In this document: positions 4,553 through 10,376 of the stretch, one piece after another | Layout of the letters: every line of letters starts with the position of its first letter | Position numbering within the stretch: position 1 is the first letter of the stretch | NCBI GenBank assembly: GCA_900553315.1 | Contig: USCW01000044.1 | Location: forward strand, 1 to 10,376 | Reading direction: 5' to 3' | DNA: 10,376 nucleotides | Origin: an uncultured Eubacteriales bacterium | Lineage (GTDB): Bacteria; Bacillota; Clostridia; Christensenellales; Aristaeellaceae | Translations under genes and position numbers: made by a program | The notes under the pieces: model-generated | Database searches by the model: none | The model's input: the letters and a program-made list of their open reading frames with translations, nothing else | Told to the model about the DNA's origin: nothing

Positions 4553-7195
4553 ATGACGCAAATGATCCCGAAGAAAGAATTCCCCCGCCCCGAGCGGGAG
4601 CGGCGGCGCTGGCTGAACCTGAACGGCGACTGGGACTTTAAGCTTTTCCCCGCCGGAGAAGAGGCCGCAGAGCAGACCTTCGCGGACGGCCGCGCAAACT
4701 ATGACCGCACCATCGTCGTGCCCTTCAGCTGGGTCGCGCCGCTTTCGAAGGTGCAGGAGAACGTGGCAGGTATCGGCTGGTACCGCCGCACGGTGCGCTT
4801 CGCGCCCAAGGGACGGCTGTTTCTGTGCTTCGGCGCGGTAGATTATGCAGCGGACGTGTACGTCAACGGCGCCCACGCGGGACATCATCAGGGCGGCTAC
4901 ACCTATTTCGAGCTGGACGTGACTGCGCTGTGGCACGAGGGCGCAAACGTGGTTGAAGTCCGTGCCGAGGACTATCGCCGGGAAACGCAAACTCACGGCA
5001 AACAGGGCTACGGCGAAACGCAGGGCATCTGGCAGACCGTCTGGCTGGAGGATCGCCCCCAGGCGTATATTGAGGATTTCCGCATCGTGACCAAGTGCAG
5101 CGGCGACGTGCAGATCACCGCGCAGGTGCAGGGTCCCGACGGTGCGACGCTGACCGCCGCCTTTGCGGATCAGCGGGTACAGACCACCGTCCAGAACGGT
5201 CAGGCGGCATTGACGCTGCACTTCGACGAGCCCCGCCTCTGGTCGCCGGACGATCCCTATTTGTATGAGGGTCTGCTGCTGCTGACGCAGGACGGAGAGA
5301 CCGACGAGATCGGCACCTACTTCGGCATTCGTGAGATCACCGTGGGCAAGGTGGACGGCCGGGACTTCCCGTGGATCCTGCTCAACGGCAAGCCCATTTA
5401 TCTGAACGGCACCTTGGATCAGGCCTATAACCCCAAGGGACACTTCACCTACCCCGACGAAGAAAGCATCCGTGCCGAGGCGTGGCTGCTCAAGCGGCTG
5501 GGGCTGAACATGGTGCGTATCCATATCAAGCCCGAGGAGCCCCGCAAGCTCTACTGGCTGGATCGCATGGGTATGCTGGTCATGGCGGACGTGCCCTGCT
5601 TCTGGGGCGAGCCCAACGAGGAGGCCCGCAGCGCCTACGAAAACGAATGGCCGGATATGCTCCGCCGCGACGCGAACCACCCCGGCATTTTCGCGTGGGT
5701 CATGTTCAATGAGACGTGGGGCCTGTTCACGCAGGAAGGCACCAAGCGCGTTTATTTGAAGGAAACACAGGAGTGGGTGCGCAGCATCTATCGCCGTGCC
5801 AAGGCCCTCGATCCCACCCGCCTGATCGAAGATAACTCCGCCTGCAATTACGACCATGTGGAGACCGACCTGAATACGTGGCACTACTACATCAACGGCT
5901 ATGGCCGCCTCCGCGACCATGTCCGCAACGTGGTGGAGCATACCTTCGAGGGCTCCACCTTCAACTTCACCGAGGGCAACGCCCAGACCGGCGCACCGCT
6001 GATGAACAGCGAATGCGGCATGGTGTGGGGCGTGGACGGCTCCGCGGGCGACAGCGATCTGGCGTGGCAGTATCACTACATGCTGAACGAATATCGGCTG
6101 CATGAGAAGCTCTGCGGCTTCGTCTTTACGGAATTCCATGACGTTATCAACGAATTCAACGGCTATTACCGCATCGACAGCGAGGAAAAGGACTTCGGCT
6201 ATCAGGATTTCTGCCGGGGGATGACCCTGCGCGACCTGCACGCCGCCGACTTCGTCGCGGTGGACTGCGCACCCATGCAGAACGCCGCCGCACAGGAGCG
6301 CGTCACCGTGCCGCTGTACCTGTCCAGCTTCTCCTCCGCGCTGCACGGCAAGCACTGCACCCTCCGCTGGGAGCTGTGGCATGACGGGCTGGACGGCCGC
6401 GTGACCGACGCCAGCGGCTCCATGAAGCTGCCCGCCTTCGGCTACGGCGTGACGGCGCTGCCCGCCCTCACCGTGCGGATGCCCGCAGAGAATGCCGCCG
6501 CTGTGCTGTCCCTGTACCTGCTGGATGAGCAGGGCGAGGTGGTGTCCCGCAACTTCACCACCTTCGACGTACACGCGGCGCTCCCCGCCGGCTTCGTTCA
6601 GATTCCCGTGTCCTCCGGCAAGACCGAGGGCTTCGAGGCCGTGTGGCAGTCCATGGGCGGCGAAAAGCTGAGCATGGGCGGCGAGGGTCAGGTCACGTAC
6701 ATCGTGCATGTGCCCCGCGGACAGGCCATGCGGAGCATGACGCTCTTCTTCGAGGCGGGCGCAAAGCGCGTGCTGCAAAAGGATCGCCACATCGTTGGCA
6801 AGGCCGAGGTGGATCACGCCTTCATGCGCGGCTACTGCGTGGATCGCGGCTCCTTCGATAATTCCTACTGGATGACCGACGAGACGCGCTTCCCCTCCAC
6901 TGTGGAGGTGCTGGTGGACGACCAGGTGATCGACACCCTGTACCTGCGCAACGACTGGTGCGACGCGCGCGGTACGCTGTCGTGGCACGCCCAGCCCAAC
7001 GACCGTCTGCTGGACGAGGCGGGCTCCTACGGCGAAGCGCAGCGGATCAAAATTCCCGCGAACCTGCTGCCCGGCATCGTGCAGGAGGGCCGCTTCGCGC
7101 TGACCTTCCGCGTGAAGGGCAGCGGCGGTCTGGCGCTGTACGGACGCGAAAGCGGCCGCTACGGCTACGGCATGACTCTAAAAGTAGAAAAGTAA
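4553..7195 (+). CDS. Glycoside hydrolase family 2 enzyme, cytoplasmic
   Basis: This 880-residue retaining glycosidase belongs to the beta-galactosidase/beta-glucuronidase/beta-mannosidase superfamily. It has no signal peptide or membrane segment, so it should act on imported oligosaccharides in the cytoplasm. Order of domains: sugar-binding jelly-roll fold about 15-170 (LNGDWDFKLF, GIGWYRR, VYVNGAHAGHHQGGY), an Ig-like domain about 171-265, a TIM barrel about 275-580, and about 300 further residues of probable beta-sandwich. In the barrel, N319, R322 and H324 match the GH2 N-R-H signature. The acid/base is probably E387 (FNETWG) and the nucleophile E487 (MNSECG). C488 stands where GH2 enzymes usually have Tyr or Phe. 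The NxK carboxylate-binding motif of beta-glucuronidases is not apparent. Substrate is not assignable; beta-galactosidase is only the default name. It is probably controlled by the divergent AraC-family gene, and no transporter is nearby. Confidence 0.93.
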   Translation: MTQMIPKKEFPRPERERRRWLNLNGDWDFKLFPAGEEAAEQTFADGRANYDRTIVVPFSWVAPLSKVQENVAGIGWYRRTVRFAPKGRLFLCFGAVDYAADVYVNGAHAGHHQGGYTYFELDVTALWHEGANVVEVRAEDYRRETQTHGKQGYGETQGIWQTVWLEDRPQAYIEDFRIVTKCSGDVQITAQVQGPDGATLTAAFADQRVQTTVQNGQAALTLHFDEPRLWSPDDPYLYEGLLLLTQDGETDEIGTYFGIREITVGKVDGRDFPWILLNGKPIYLNGTLDQAYNPKGHFTYPDEESIRAEAWLLKRLGLNMVRIHIKPEEPRKLYWLDRMGMLVMADVPCFWGEPNEEARSAYENEWPDMLRRDANHPGIFAWVMFNETWGLFTQEGTKRVYLKETQEWVRSIYRRAKALDPTRLIEDNSACNYDHVETDLNTWHYYINGYGRLRDHVRNVVEHTFEGSTFNFTEGNAQTGAPLMNSECGMVWGVDGSAGDSDLAWQYHYMLNEYRLHEKLCGFVFTEFHDVINEFNGYYRIDSEEKDFGYQDFCRGMTLRDLHAADFVAVDCAPMQNAAAQERVTVPLYLSSFSSALHGKHCTLRWELWHDGLDGRVTDASGSMKLPAFGYGVTALPALTVRMPAENAAAVLSLYLLDEQGEVVSRNFTTFDVHAALPAGFVQIPVSSGKTEGFEAVWQSMGGEKLSMGGEGQVTYIVHVPRGQAMRSMTLFFEAGAKRVLQKDRHIVGKAEVDHAFMRGYCVDRGSFDNSYWMTDETRFPSTVEVLVDDQVIDTLYLRNDWCDARGTLSWHAQPNDRLLDEAGSYGEAQRIKIPANLLPGIVQEGRFALTFRVKGSGGLALYGRESGRYGYGMTLKVEK

Positions 7196-7206
7196 AAGAA
7201 GCGAGG

Positions 7207-7249
7207 GCTCCCCGGCTGCCGAACTCAGCAGCCGGGCCCTTTTTTCTTT
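7207..7249 (+). terminator. Intrinsic terminator of the glycoside hydrolase gene
   Basis: CCCGGCTGC (7211-7219) pairs perfectly with GCAGCCGGG (7228-7236) around an 8-base loop. Six T (7240-7245), a C and three more T follow. It begins 15 bases after the stop codon and separates the hydrolase from the downstream operon. Confidence 0.93.
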
Positions 7250-7281
7250 GTCACCATCGCTACCGTTCCCACCCGCCGCAC

Positions 7282-7312
7282 GGTCGCGGCGGCTCTGTCA
7301 GCCGCCGTGACC
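7282..7312. repeat. 12-bp hairpin of unknown role
   Basis: GGTCGCGGCGGC (7282-7293) pairs with GCCGCCGTGACC (7301-7312) around a 7-base loop; 11 pairs are Watson-Crick and one is G-T. It lies 32 bases beyond the hydrolase terminator and has no T-run. It differs from the hairpin repeats elsewhere in the window. It could be part of a small RNA or an old terminator remnant; neither is shown. Confidence 0.55.
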
Positions 7313-7409
7313 ACAACCACCAAACAGGTATCCGCACCCACCTCACAGGCGGAACCAAGCAAGAGAAATGACACAGCCCAAACGCCAGCCGCTCTTCGGG
7401 AGAGGAGGT

Positions 7410-7462
7410 CTGGGGGAGAGGCGCTTCTCTCAGAGAAGCGGCCTCTCCCCCAGAATCTCCCC
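7410..7462 (+). repeat. Hairpin repeat, subfamily B (copy 1)
   Basis: The arms lie at 7410-7430 and 7432-7453 with one central base. They pair over 21 positions with a single bulged base at the junction of the outer part (CTGGGGGAGAGG) and the inner part (GCTTCTCT). The tag AATCTCCCC follows at 7454-7462. The same inner arm and tag occur in reverse at 10325-10376. It lies between the hydrolase terminator and the HAD promoter and has no T-run. It is a dispersed structured repeat; its function is unknown. Confidence 0.85.
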
Positions 7463-7504
7463 ACGTCCCCCTTAAAATTTCTTATGGCGGAATGCGGGGG
7501 TTTT

Positions 7505-7513
7505 TGGTATAAT
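7505..7513 (+). promoter_or_regulatory. Extended -10 promoter of the HAD-hprK-glucokinase operon
   Basis: TGGTATAAT is a perfect extended -10 element. No good -35 box is seen 16-18 bases upstream, where TGGCGG stands, which fits an extended -10 promoter. Transcription should start near 7520. The upstream in-frame ATG at 7512 overlaps the -10 box and is therefore not a start. Confidence 0.8.
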
Positions 7514-7544
7514 GGCGGGAGAGAGCGCGAAAGGGAGAGTGGAC

Positions 7545-8333
7545 ATGATTCAGGCGATTGCCTTTGATATGGATGATACGCTGCTGAATGACGACCGGGA
7601 GATCACACCGTATACCTTGACAATTCTGCGGAGGGCGGCGGATAAGGGCATCCATATCGTCCCCGCCAGCGGACGCGCACGGGGCAGCATGATCGGCTTT
7701 ATAGAGCAAATGGGCTGCGCCTCCGCCTTCGTCGCCTGCAACGGCGCGGACGTGTACAGCCCCAAGGGCGAATTGTGGAAGCAGGAGGCCTTCACCGTGG
7801 AACAGGCCAAACGCTGCGCGCAGTTCGCACAGGAAACCGACTGCTATGCCCAATGCTATTACGACGATCATTTTTATTTCGCCGGTGAAAAGCAATGGGC
7901 CGACGCGTATGCCTCCGCATCCATGCTGACGGGACAGAATATCGGCAATCTGGTTGACTTTATTGATCGCCCGACGGGAAAAATCCTCATGATGGCCGAG
8001 CCGGAGAAGATCGCACGGATGCTTCCTGAAGCCCAACGGCTGTTCTCCGACATCGCCGCCGTCAGCTGCTCCAAGCCCTATTTTCTGGAAATGAACCCCC
8101 GCAACGCCACCAAGGGCAATGCCTTGAAATATCTGGCGGAACGCTGGGGACTCCATGCGGAGGAGTTCATGGCCTTCGGCGACAGCCTGAACGACCTGAG
8201 TATGCTCACGTGGGCCGGGGAAGGCGTTGCCATGGCGAACGCCCGGGAGGACGTGAAGGCGCAGGTTCGCCACGTCTGCGGCACCAATCAGGAGGACGGC
8301 GTGGCCCGTTATATCGAATCGCTTTTGCTGTAA
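7545..8333 (+). CDS. Cof-type HAD-superfamily hydrolase
   Basis: This 262-residue cytoplasmic phosphatase belongs to the Cof/YidA-like (type IIB) branch of the HAD superfamily. Motif I is FDMDDTLL with D8 as nucleophile and D10 as acid/base. Motif II is the serine in PASGRA (S42), motif III is K190 in NATKGNAL, and motif IV is GDSLND (212-217), binding magnesium. The cap domain fills about residues 80-185. Such enzymes remove phosphate from sugar phosphates, nucleotides or flavin precursors; the substrate is not predictable here. The ATG at 7545 follows GGGAG with a 7-base spacer. It is the first gene of the operon, ending 12 bases before hprK, which suggests a link with sugar-phosphate balance. 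Confidence 0.93.
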   Translation: MIQAIAFDMDDTLLNDDREITPYTLTILRRAADKGIHIVPASGRARGSMIGFIEQMGCASAFVACNGADVYSPKGELWKQEAFTVEQAKRCAQFAQETDCYAQCYYDDHFYFAGEKQWADAYASASMLTGQNIGNLVDFIDRPTGKILMMAEPEKIARMLPEAQRLFSDIAAVSCSKPYFLEMNPRNATKGNALKYLAERWGLHAEEFMAFGDSLNDLSMLTWAGEGVAMANAREDVKAQVRHVCGTNQEDGVARYIESLLL

Positions 8334-8338
8334 GGAGG
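8332..8338 (+). promoter_or_regulatory. Ribosome binding site of hprK overlapping the HAD stop codon
   Basis: AAGGAGG begins inside the TAA stop codon of the HAD gene and lies 7 bases before the hprK ATG at 8346. The overlap suggests close translational linkage of the two genes. Confidence 0.9.
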
Positions 8339-8345
8339 ATACACC

Positions 8346-9272
8346 ATGATCCAGGCAGCGGATTTTGCCAAAACATTGCACCTGACCGAGCTGTCCCCCT
8401 CGACAAAAACCGAATGGGACATCCGTACCACCGACCTGAACCGTCCCGGTATGCAGTTCTGCGGATTCTATGAATACTTCGCCTTTGAGCGCCCGCAGGT
8501 CATCGGCAAGGTGGAAATGACCTATCTGGAATCGCTGGAGCCCGAGGCGCGGCGGCAGATGCTCAAGGAATATTTCTCCTATGACCTGCCCTGCGTGGTC
8601 ATTTGCCGCGGTATGACGCCGCCGGAGGATCTGCTGCAGGCGGCGGCGGCCCGGGATATTGCGGTCTACCAGACCGATATGGTGACGACCAAGTTCACCT
8701 TCACCGCCATCAACTACCTGAACCGCTGCCTCGCGCCCCGCGTGACCCGCCACGGCGTGCTGGTGGATGTGTACGGCGTGGGTGTACTGTTGACGGGCGA
8801 GAGCGGCGTAGGCAAAAGCGAAGCGGCGCTGGAGCTGGTCAAGCGCGGCCATCAGCTGGTGGCGGACGACGTGGTGGACATCTGCCGCGTATCCGATGAT
8901 CGCTTGACCGGCGAATGCCCGGAGATGGTGCGCCACTTCATGGAGATTCGCGGCATCGGCATCATTGACATCCGCGCCATGTACGGCGTTGGCGCTGTGG
9001 CGCTGAGCAAGTCCATCGACCTCGTTATGCACATGGAAAAGTGGGTCGAGGGCAAGGAGTACGACCGGCTGGGTCTGAGCGAGGAATACATCACGATTCT
9101 GGGCGTGAAGGTGCCGCATCAGATCATGCCCGTGCGTCCGGGACGCAATCTGGCTATTATTATTGAGGTAGCGGCCCGCGACCTGAGCCTGAAGCGCATG
9201 GGCTACAGCGCCGCGCACGAGTTGGATCGGCGGCTGAACGAAATGATTATGAAGAACAGCGGCCAGCAGTAA
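8346..9272 (+). CDS. hprK: HPr kinase/phosphorylase
   Basis: This 308-residue bifunctional enzyme phosphorylates the regulatory serine (Ser46 in B. subtilis) of HPr with ATP or pyrophosphate and reverses the reaction with phosphate. It thereby sets carbon catabolite repression through CcpA and sugar uptake through the PTS. Residues 1-130 form the N-terminal domain. The catalytic domain shows RHGVLVDVYG with H136, the P-loop GESGVGKS (151-158), the acidic pair D174-D175, the family signature MEIRGIGIIDIR (199-210), and the C-terminal loop PVRPGRNLAIIIEVAA (262-277). Length and motifs match intact family members. It is cotranscribed with the HAD gene before it and a ROK glucokinase 27 bases after it. 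Pairing hprK with a glucokinase fits the known control of HPrK by glycolytic intermediates. Confidence 0.97.
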   Translation: MIQAADFAKTLHLTELSPSTKTEWDIRTTDLNRPGMQFCGFYEYFAFERPQVIGKVEMTYLESLEPEARRQMLKEYFSYDLPCVVICRGMTPPEDLLQAAAARDIAVYQTDMVTTKFTFTAINYLNRCLAPRVTRHGVLVDVYGVGVLLTGESGVGKSEAALELVKRGHQLVADDVVDICRVSDDRLTGECPEMVRHFMEIRGIGIIDIRAMYGVGAVALSKSIDLVMHMEKWVEGKEYDRLGLSEEYITILGVKVPHQIMPVRPGRNLAIIIEVAARDLSLKRMGYSAAHELDRRLNEMIMKNSGQQ

Positions 9273-9286
9273 GCGGCCGGCTGGAT

Positions 9287-9293
9287 GGAGGGG
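9287..9293 (+). promoter_or_regulatory. Ribosome binding site fixing the glucokinase start
   Basis: GGAGGGG lies 6 bases before the ATG at 9300. The earlier in-frame ATG at 9285 overlaps this site and has no Shine-Dalgarno sequence of its own, so 9300 is preferred. Confidence 0.8.
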
Positions 9294-9299
9294 ATTTCC

Positions 9300-10244
9300 A
9301 TGGTGTATATCGGTATTGACGTGGGCGGCACGGGCGTACAGGTCGGTGTGGTCAACGAGCAGGGCGAGATCATTGCCAAGGACAGCTTTCCCACGGGAGT
9401 AGGACGGCCTTATCAGGAGATGATCCGCGACATGGCGGACTGCACGCGTTCTGCGGTAGCCAAGGCCGAGCTGACGATGGACGATGTGAAGGCCGTAGGC
9501 GTGGGCATTCCGGGCATTGGCGACAACAAGACCGGTAATGTGATTTTCTGCACGAATCTGGGCTGGCACGATGTGCCCCTGCGTGCAGAATATCAGCAAT
9601 ACATTGACAAGCCTGTTTATATTGACAACGACGCGACCGTTGCGGGCTTGGCGGAGAGCGTTGCGGGTGTGAGCGCGAACACGGATTCCAGCGTTTTTCT
9701 GACGCTGGGCACCGGCGTGGGCGGCGGCATTGTGATCCACGGCAAGGTATGGAACGGTTTTCACGGCGTGGGCAGTGAGATCGGCCACATGATCCTGAAG
9801 GTTGGCGGCGAGCCCTGCACCTGCGGCAACCATGGCTGTGTGGAGCGCTACTGTTCCGCGACGGCGATCATTCGCATGGCGAAGGAAGCCGTTGCGCAGC
9901 ATCCCGAAAGCGCGATCCTAACCGCCGTAAACGGCGACGCGAGTGCGATCAACGCGAAGGTTGTATTCGATGCGGCGAAGGCGGGAGACGAAGTTGCGCT
10001 AACGGTTTTCCGCGAATACGTCTCCTATCTATCGCAAGCGATTTCAAGCATTATGCAGTTCCTTGATCCCGAGGTGGTCGTACTGGGCGGCGGTGTGAGC
10101 AAGGCAGGCGCCTTCCTGCTGGACGCGGTTCGCGCCGAGGTTCCGAAATACCTTCTCTTCAAGACGATGCCCCACGCCCGCATTGAGCTGGCGAAGCTGG
10201 GCCCCGACGCTGGCATCATCGGCGCCGCGATGCTGGGAAAATAA
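9300..10244 (+). CDS. glcK: ROK-family glucokinase
   Basis: This 314-residue cytoplasmic kinase most likely makes glucose 6-phosphate from glucose and ATP, feeding glycolysis with sugar that did not enter through the PTS, such as glucose released by intracellular glycosidases. Motifs: phosphate-binding DVGGT (7-11), NTDSSVFLTLGTGVGGG ending at 143, catalytic D111 in YIDNDATVAG, the ROK sugar/zinc motif ExGH (E160, H163), and the zinc cluster CTCGNHGCVE (C173, C175, C180). LGGGVS at 262-267 is the C-terminal adenosine region. All key residues are present, and the length is usual for GlcK. It lies 27 bases after hprK in the same operon. ROK proteins also include fructokinases and allose or ManNAc kinases, so glucose is the best but not the only possible substrate. 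Confidence 0.92.
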   Translation: MVYIGIDVGGTGVQVGVVNEQGEIIAKDSFPTGVGRPYQEMIRDMADCTRSAVAKAELTMDDVKAVGVGIPGIGDNKTGNVIFCTNLGWHDVPLRAEYQQYIDKPVYIDNDATVAGLAESVAGVSANTDSSVFLTLGTGVGGGIVIHGKVWNGFHGVGSEIGHMILKVGGEPCTCGNHGCVERYCSATAIIRMAKEAVAQHPESAILTAVNGDASAINAKVVFDAAKAGDEVALTVFREYVSYLSQAISSIMQFLDPEVVVLGGGVSKAGAFLLDAVRAEVPKYLLFKTMPHARIELAKLGPDAGIIGAAMLGK

Positions 10245-10257
10245 AATGTATGTGATT

Positions 10258-10307
10258 GCGAGGGAGGGTGCTTTTCTGACAGAAAAGCACCCTCCCTCGC
10301 GCTCCCT
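10258..10307 (+). repeat. Hairpin repeat, subfamily A (copy 2), after glcK
   Basis: The arms at 10258-10278 and 10280-10300 are perfect 21-base complements with a single central A, making a near-continuous palindrome. The outer part GCGAGGGAGG and the tag GCTCCCT (10301-10307) are identical to copy 1 at 1-50; the inner part differs (GTGCTTTTCTG) but both arms changed together. It begins 13 bases after the glucokinase stop, in the same orientation to its gene as copy 1 has to ileS. There is no T-run directly after the stem. It may mark the 3' end of the operon transcript or be a dispersed element. Confidence 0.88.
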
Positions 10308-10324
10308 CCCGAAAAGACGTTTTA

Positions 10325-10376
10325 GGGGAGATTCTGGGGAGGAGGCGGCTTCTCTGAGAGAAGCCCCTCCTCCCCA
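10325..10376 (-). repeat. Hairpin repeat, subfamily B (copy 2), cut by window end
   Basis: On the minus strand the hairpin ends with the tag AATCTCCCC (10333-10325), as in copy 1 at 7410-7462. The arms (plus-strand 10334-10355 and 10357-10376) pair throughout with one bulged C between the outer CTGGGGAGGAGG and inner GCTTCTCT parts, around one central base. The last pair would need a G at the next base beyond the window. It faces subfamily A copy 2 only 17 bases away, so a minus-strand gene may end just to the right. Confidence 0.83.

Larger units (their letters stand above)
7250..7504. other. Gene-free stretch between hydrolase and HAD operon
   Basis: Together with the terminator and the HAD leader this makes about 350 bases without a gene. 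It holds a 12-bp hairpin (7282-7312) and a subfamily B hairpin repeat (7410-7462). Open frames crossing it have no ribosome binding site, run through the repeat, and resemble no protein I recognise. The bases from 7313 to 7400 are unusually rich in A and C on the plus strand, with nothing else identifiable. Confidence 0.7.

Noticed and set aside
4520..6988. Long minus-strand open frame opposite the GH2 gene
   Set aside because: It mirrors the GH2 codons, has no family motif, and ends in the GH2 promoter region.
7307..7567. Small plus-strand open frame in the intergenic region
   Set aside because: It runs through the hairpin repeat and the HAD promoter, lacks a ribosome binding site and resembles no protein.
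7482..9902. Long minus-strand open frame opposite the HAD, hprK and glucokinase genes
   Set aside because: It spans three well-identified genes on the other strand and has shadow-type composition.
10310..10324. AAAA-GACG-TTTT between the two right-end repeats as a terminator
   Set aside because: The four-base A/T arms are too weak and no GC stem is present.
1..10376. CRISPR array, tRNA, rRNA, insertion sequence or phage genes
   Set aside because: No regularly spaced direct repeats, no tRNA-like cloverleaf, and no transposase, integrase or phage protein was seen on either strand.

Overview
The window is GC-rich, densely coded DNA that looks like a chromosomal segment of a gut-type Bacillota, most likely a Clostridia/Oscillospirales-like organism. 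Three things point there: an isoleucyl-tRNA synthetase under a T-box leader, a Gram-positive HPr kinase/phosphorylase next to a ROK glucokinase, and strong AAGGAGG ribosome binding sites. No species can be named from the sequence alone. I see no phage, insertion sequence, CRISPR array, tRNA or rRNA.

Layout. Positions 1-50 hold a hairpin repeat just beyond the end of ileS. Positions 65-3190 (minus) are ileS, with a tRNA(Ile)-sensing T-box leader at about 3249-3495 and a promoter at 3503-3530. Positions 3635-4411 (minus) encode an AraC-family regulator. It is divergent from a large cytoplasmic family 2 glycoside hydrolase at 4553-7195 (plus); the two promoters stand back to back in the short gap. 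An intrinsic terminator closes the hydrolase gene at 7207-7249. About 350 bases without a gene follow, holding a 12-bp hairpin and a second hairpin repeat. A three-gene plus-strand operon then runs from an extended -10 promoter at 7505-7513: a Cof-type HAD phosphatase (7545-8333), hprK (8346-9272) and a ROK glucokinase (9300-10244). The window ends in two adjoining hairpin repeats (10258-10376).

How the genes fit together. The AraC protein and the hydrolase look like a small sugar-responsive unit: sense a sugar, then make an intracellular enzyme that trims an oligosaccharide. The HAD-hprK-glucokinase operon sits at the centre of carbon control: glucokinase makes glucose 6-phosphate, HPrK phosphorylates HPr according to glycolytic state, and the HAD protein probably dephosphorylates a sugar phosphate or similar metabolite. 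ileS is a housekeeping gene with its own amino-acid-responsive control.

Most genes here are ordinary. The features most worth a second look are the four copies of a two-part hairpin repeat, in two subfamilies with different 3' tags, and the hydrolase, whose putative nucleophile is followed by Cys instead of the usual aromatic residue. I found no convincing evidence of a wholly new multi-gene system.
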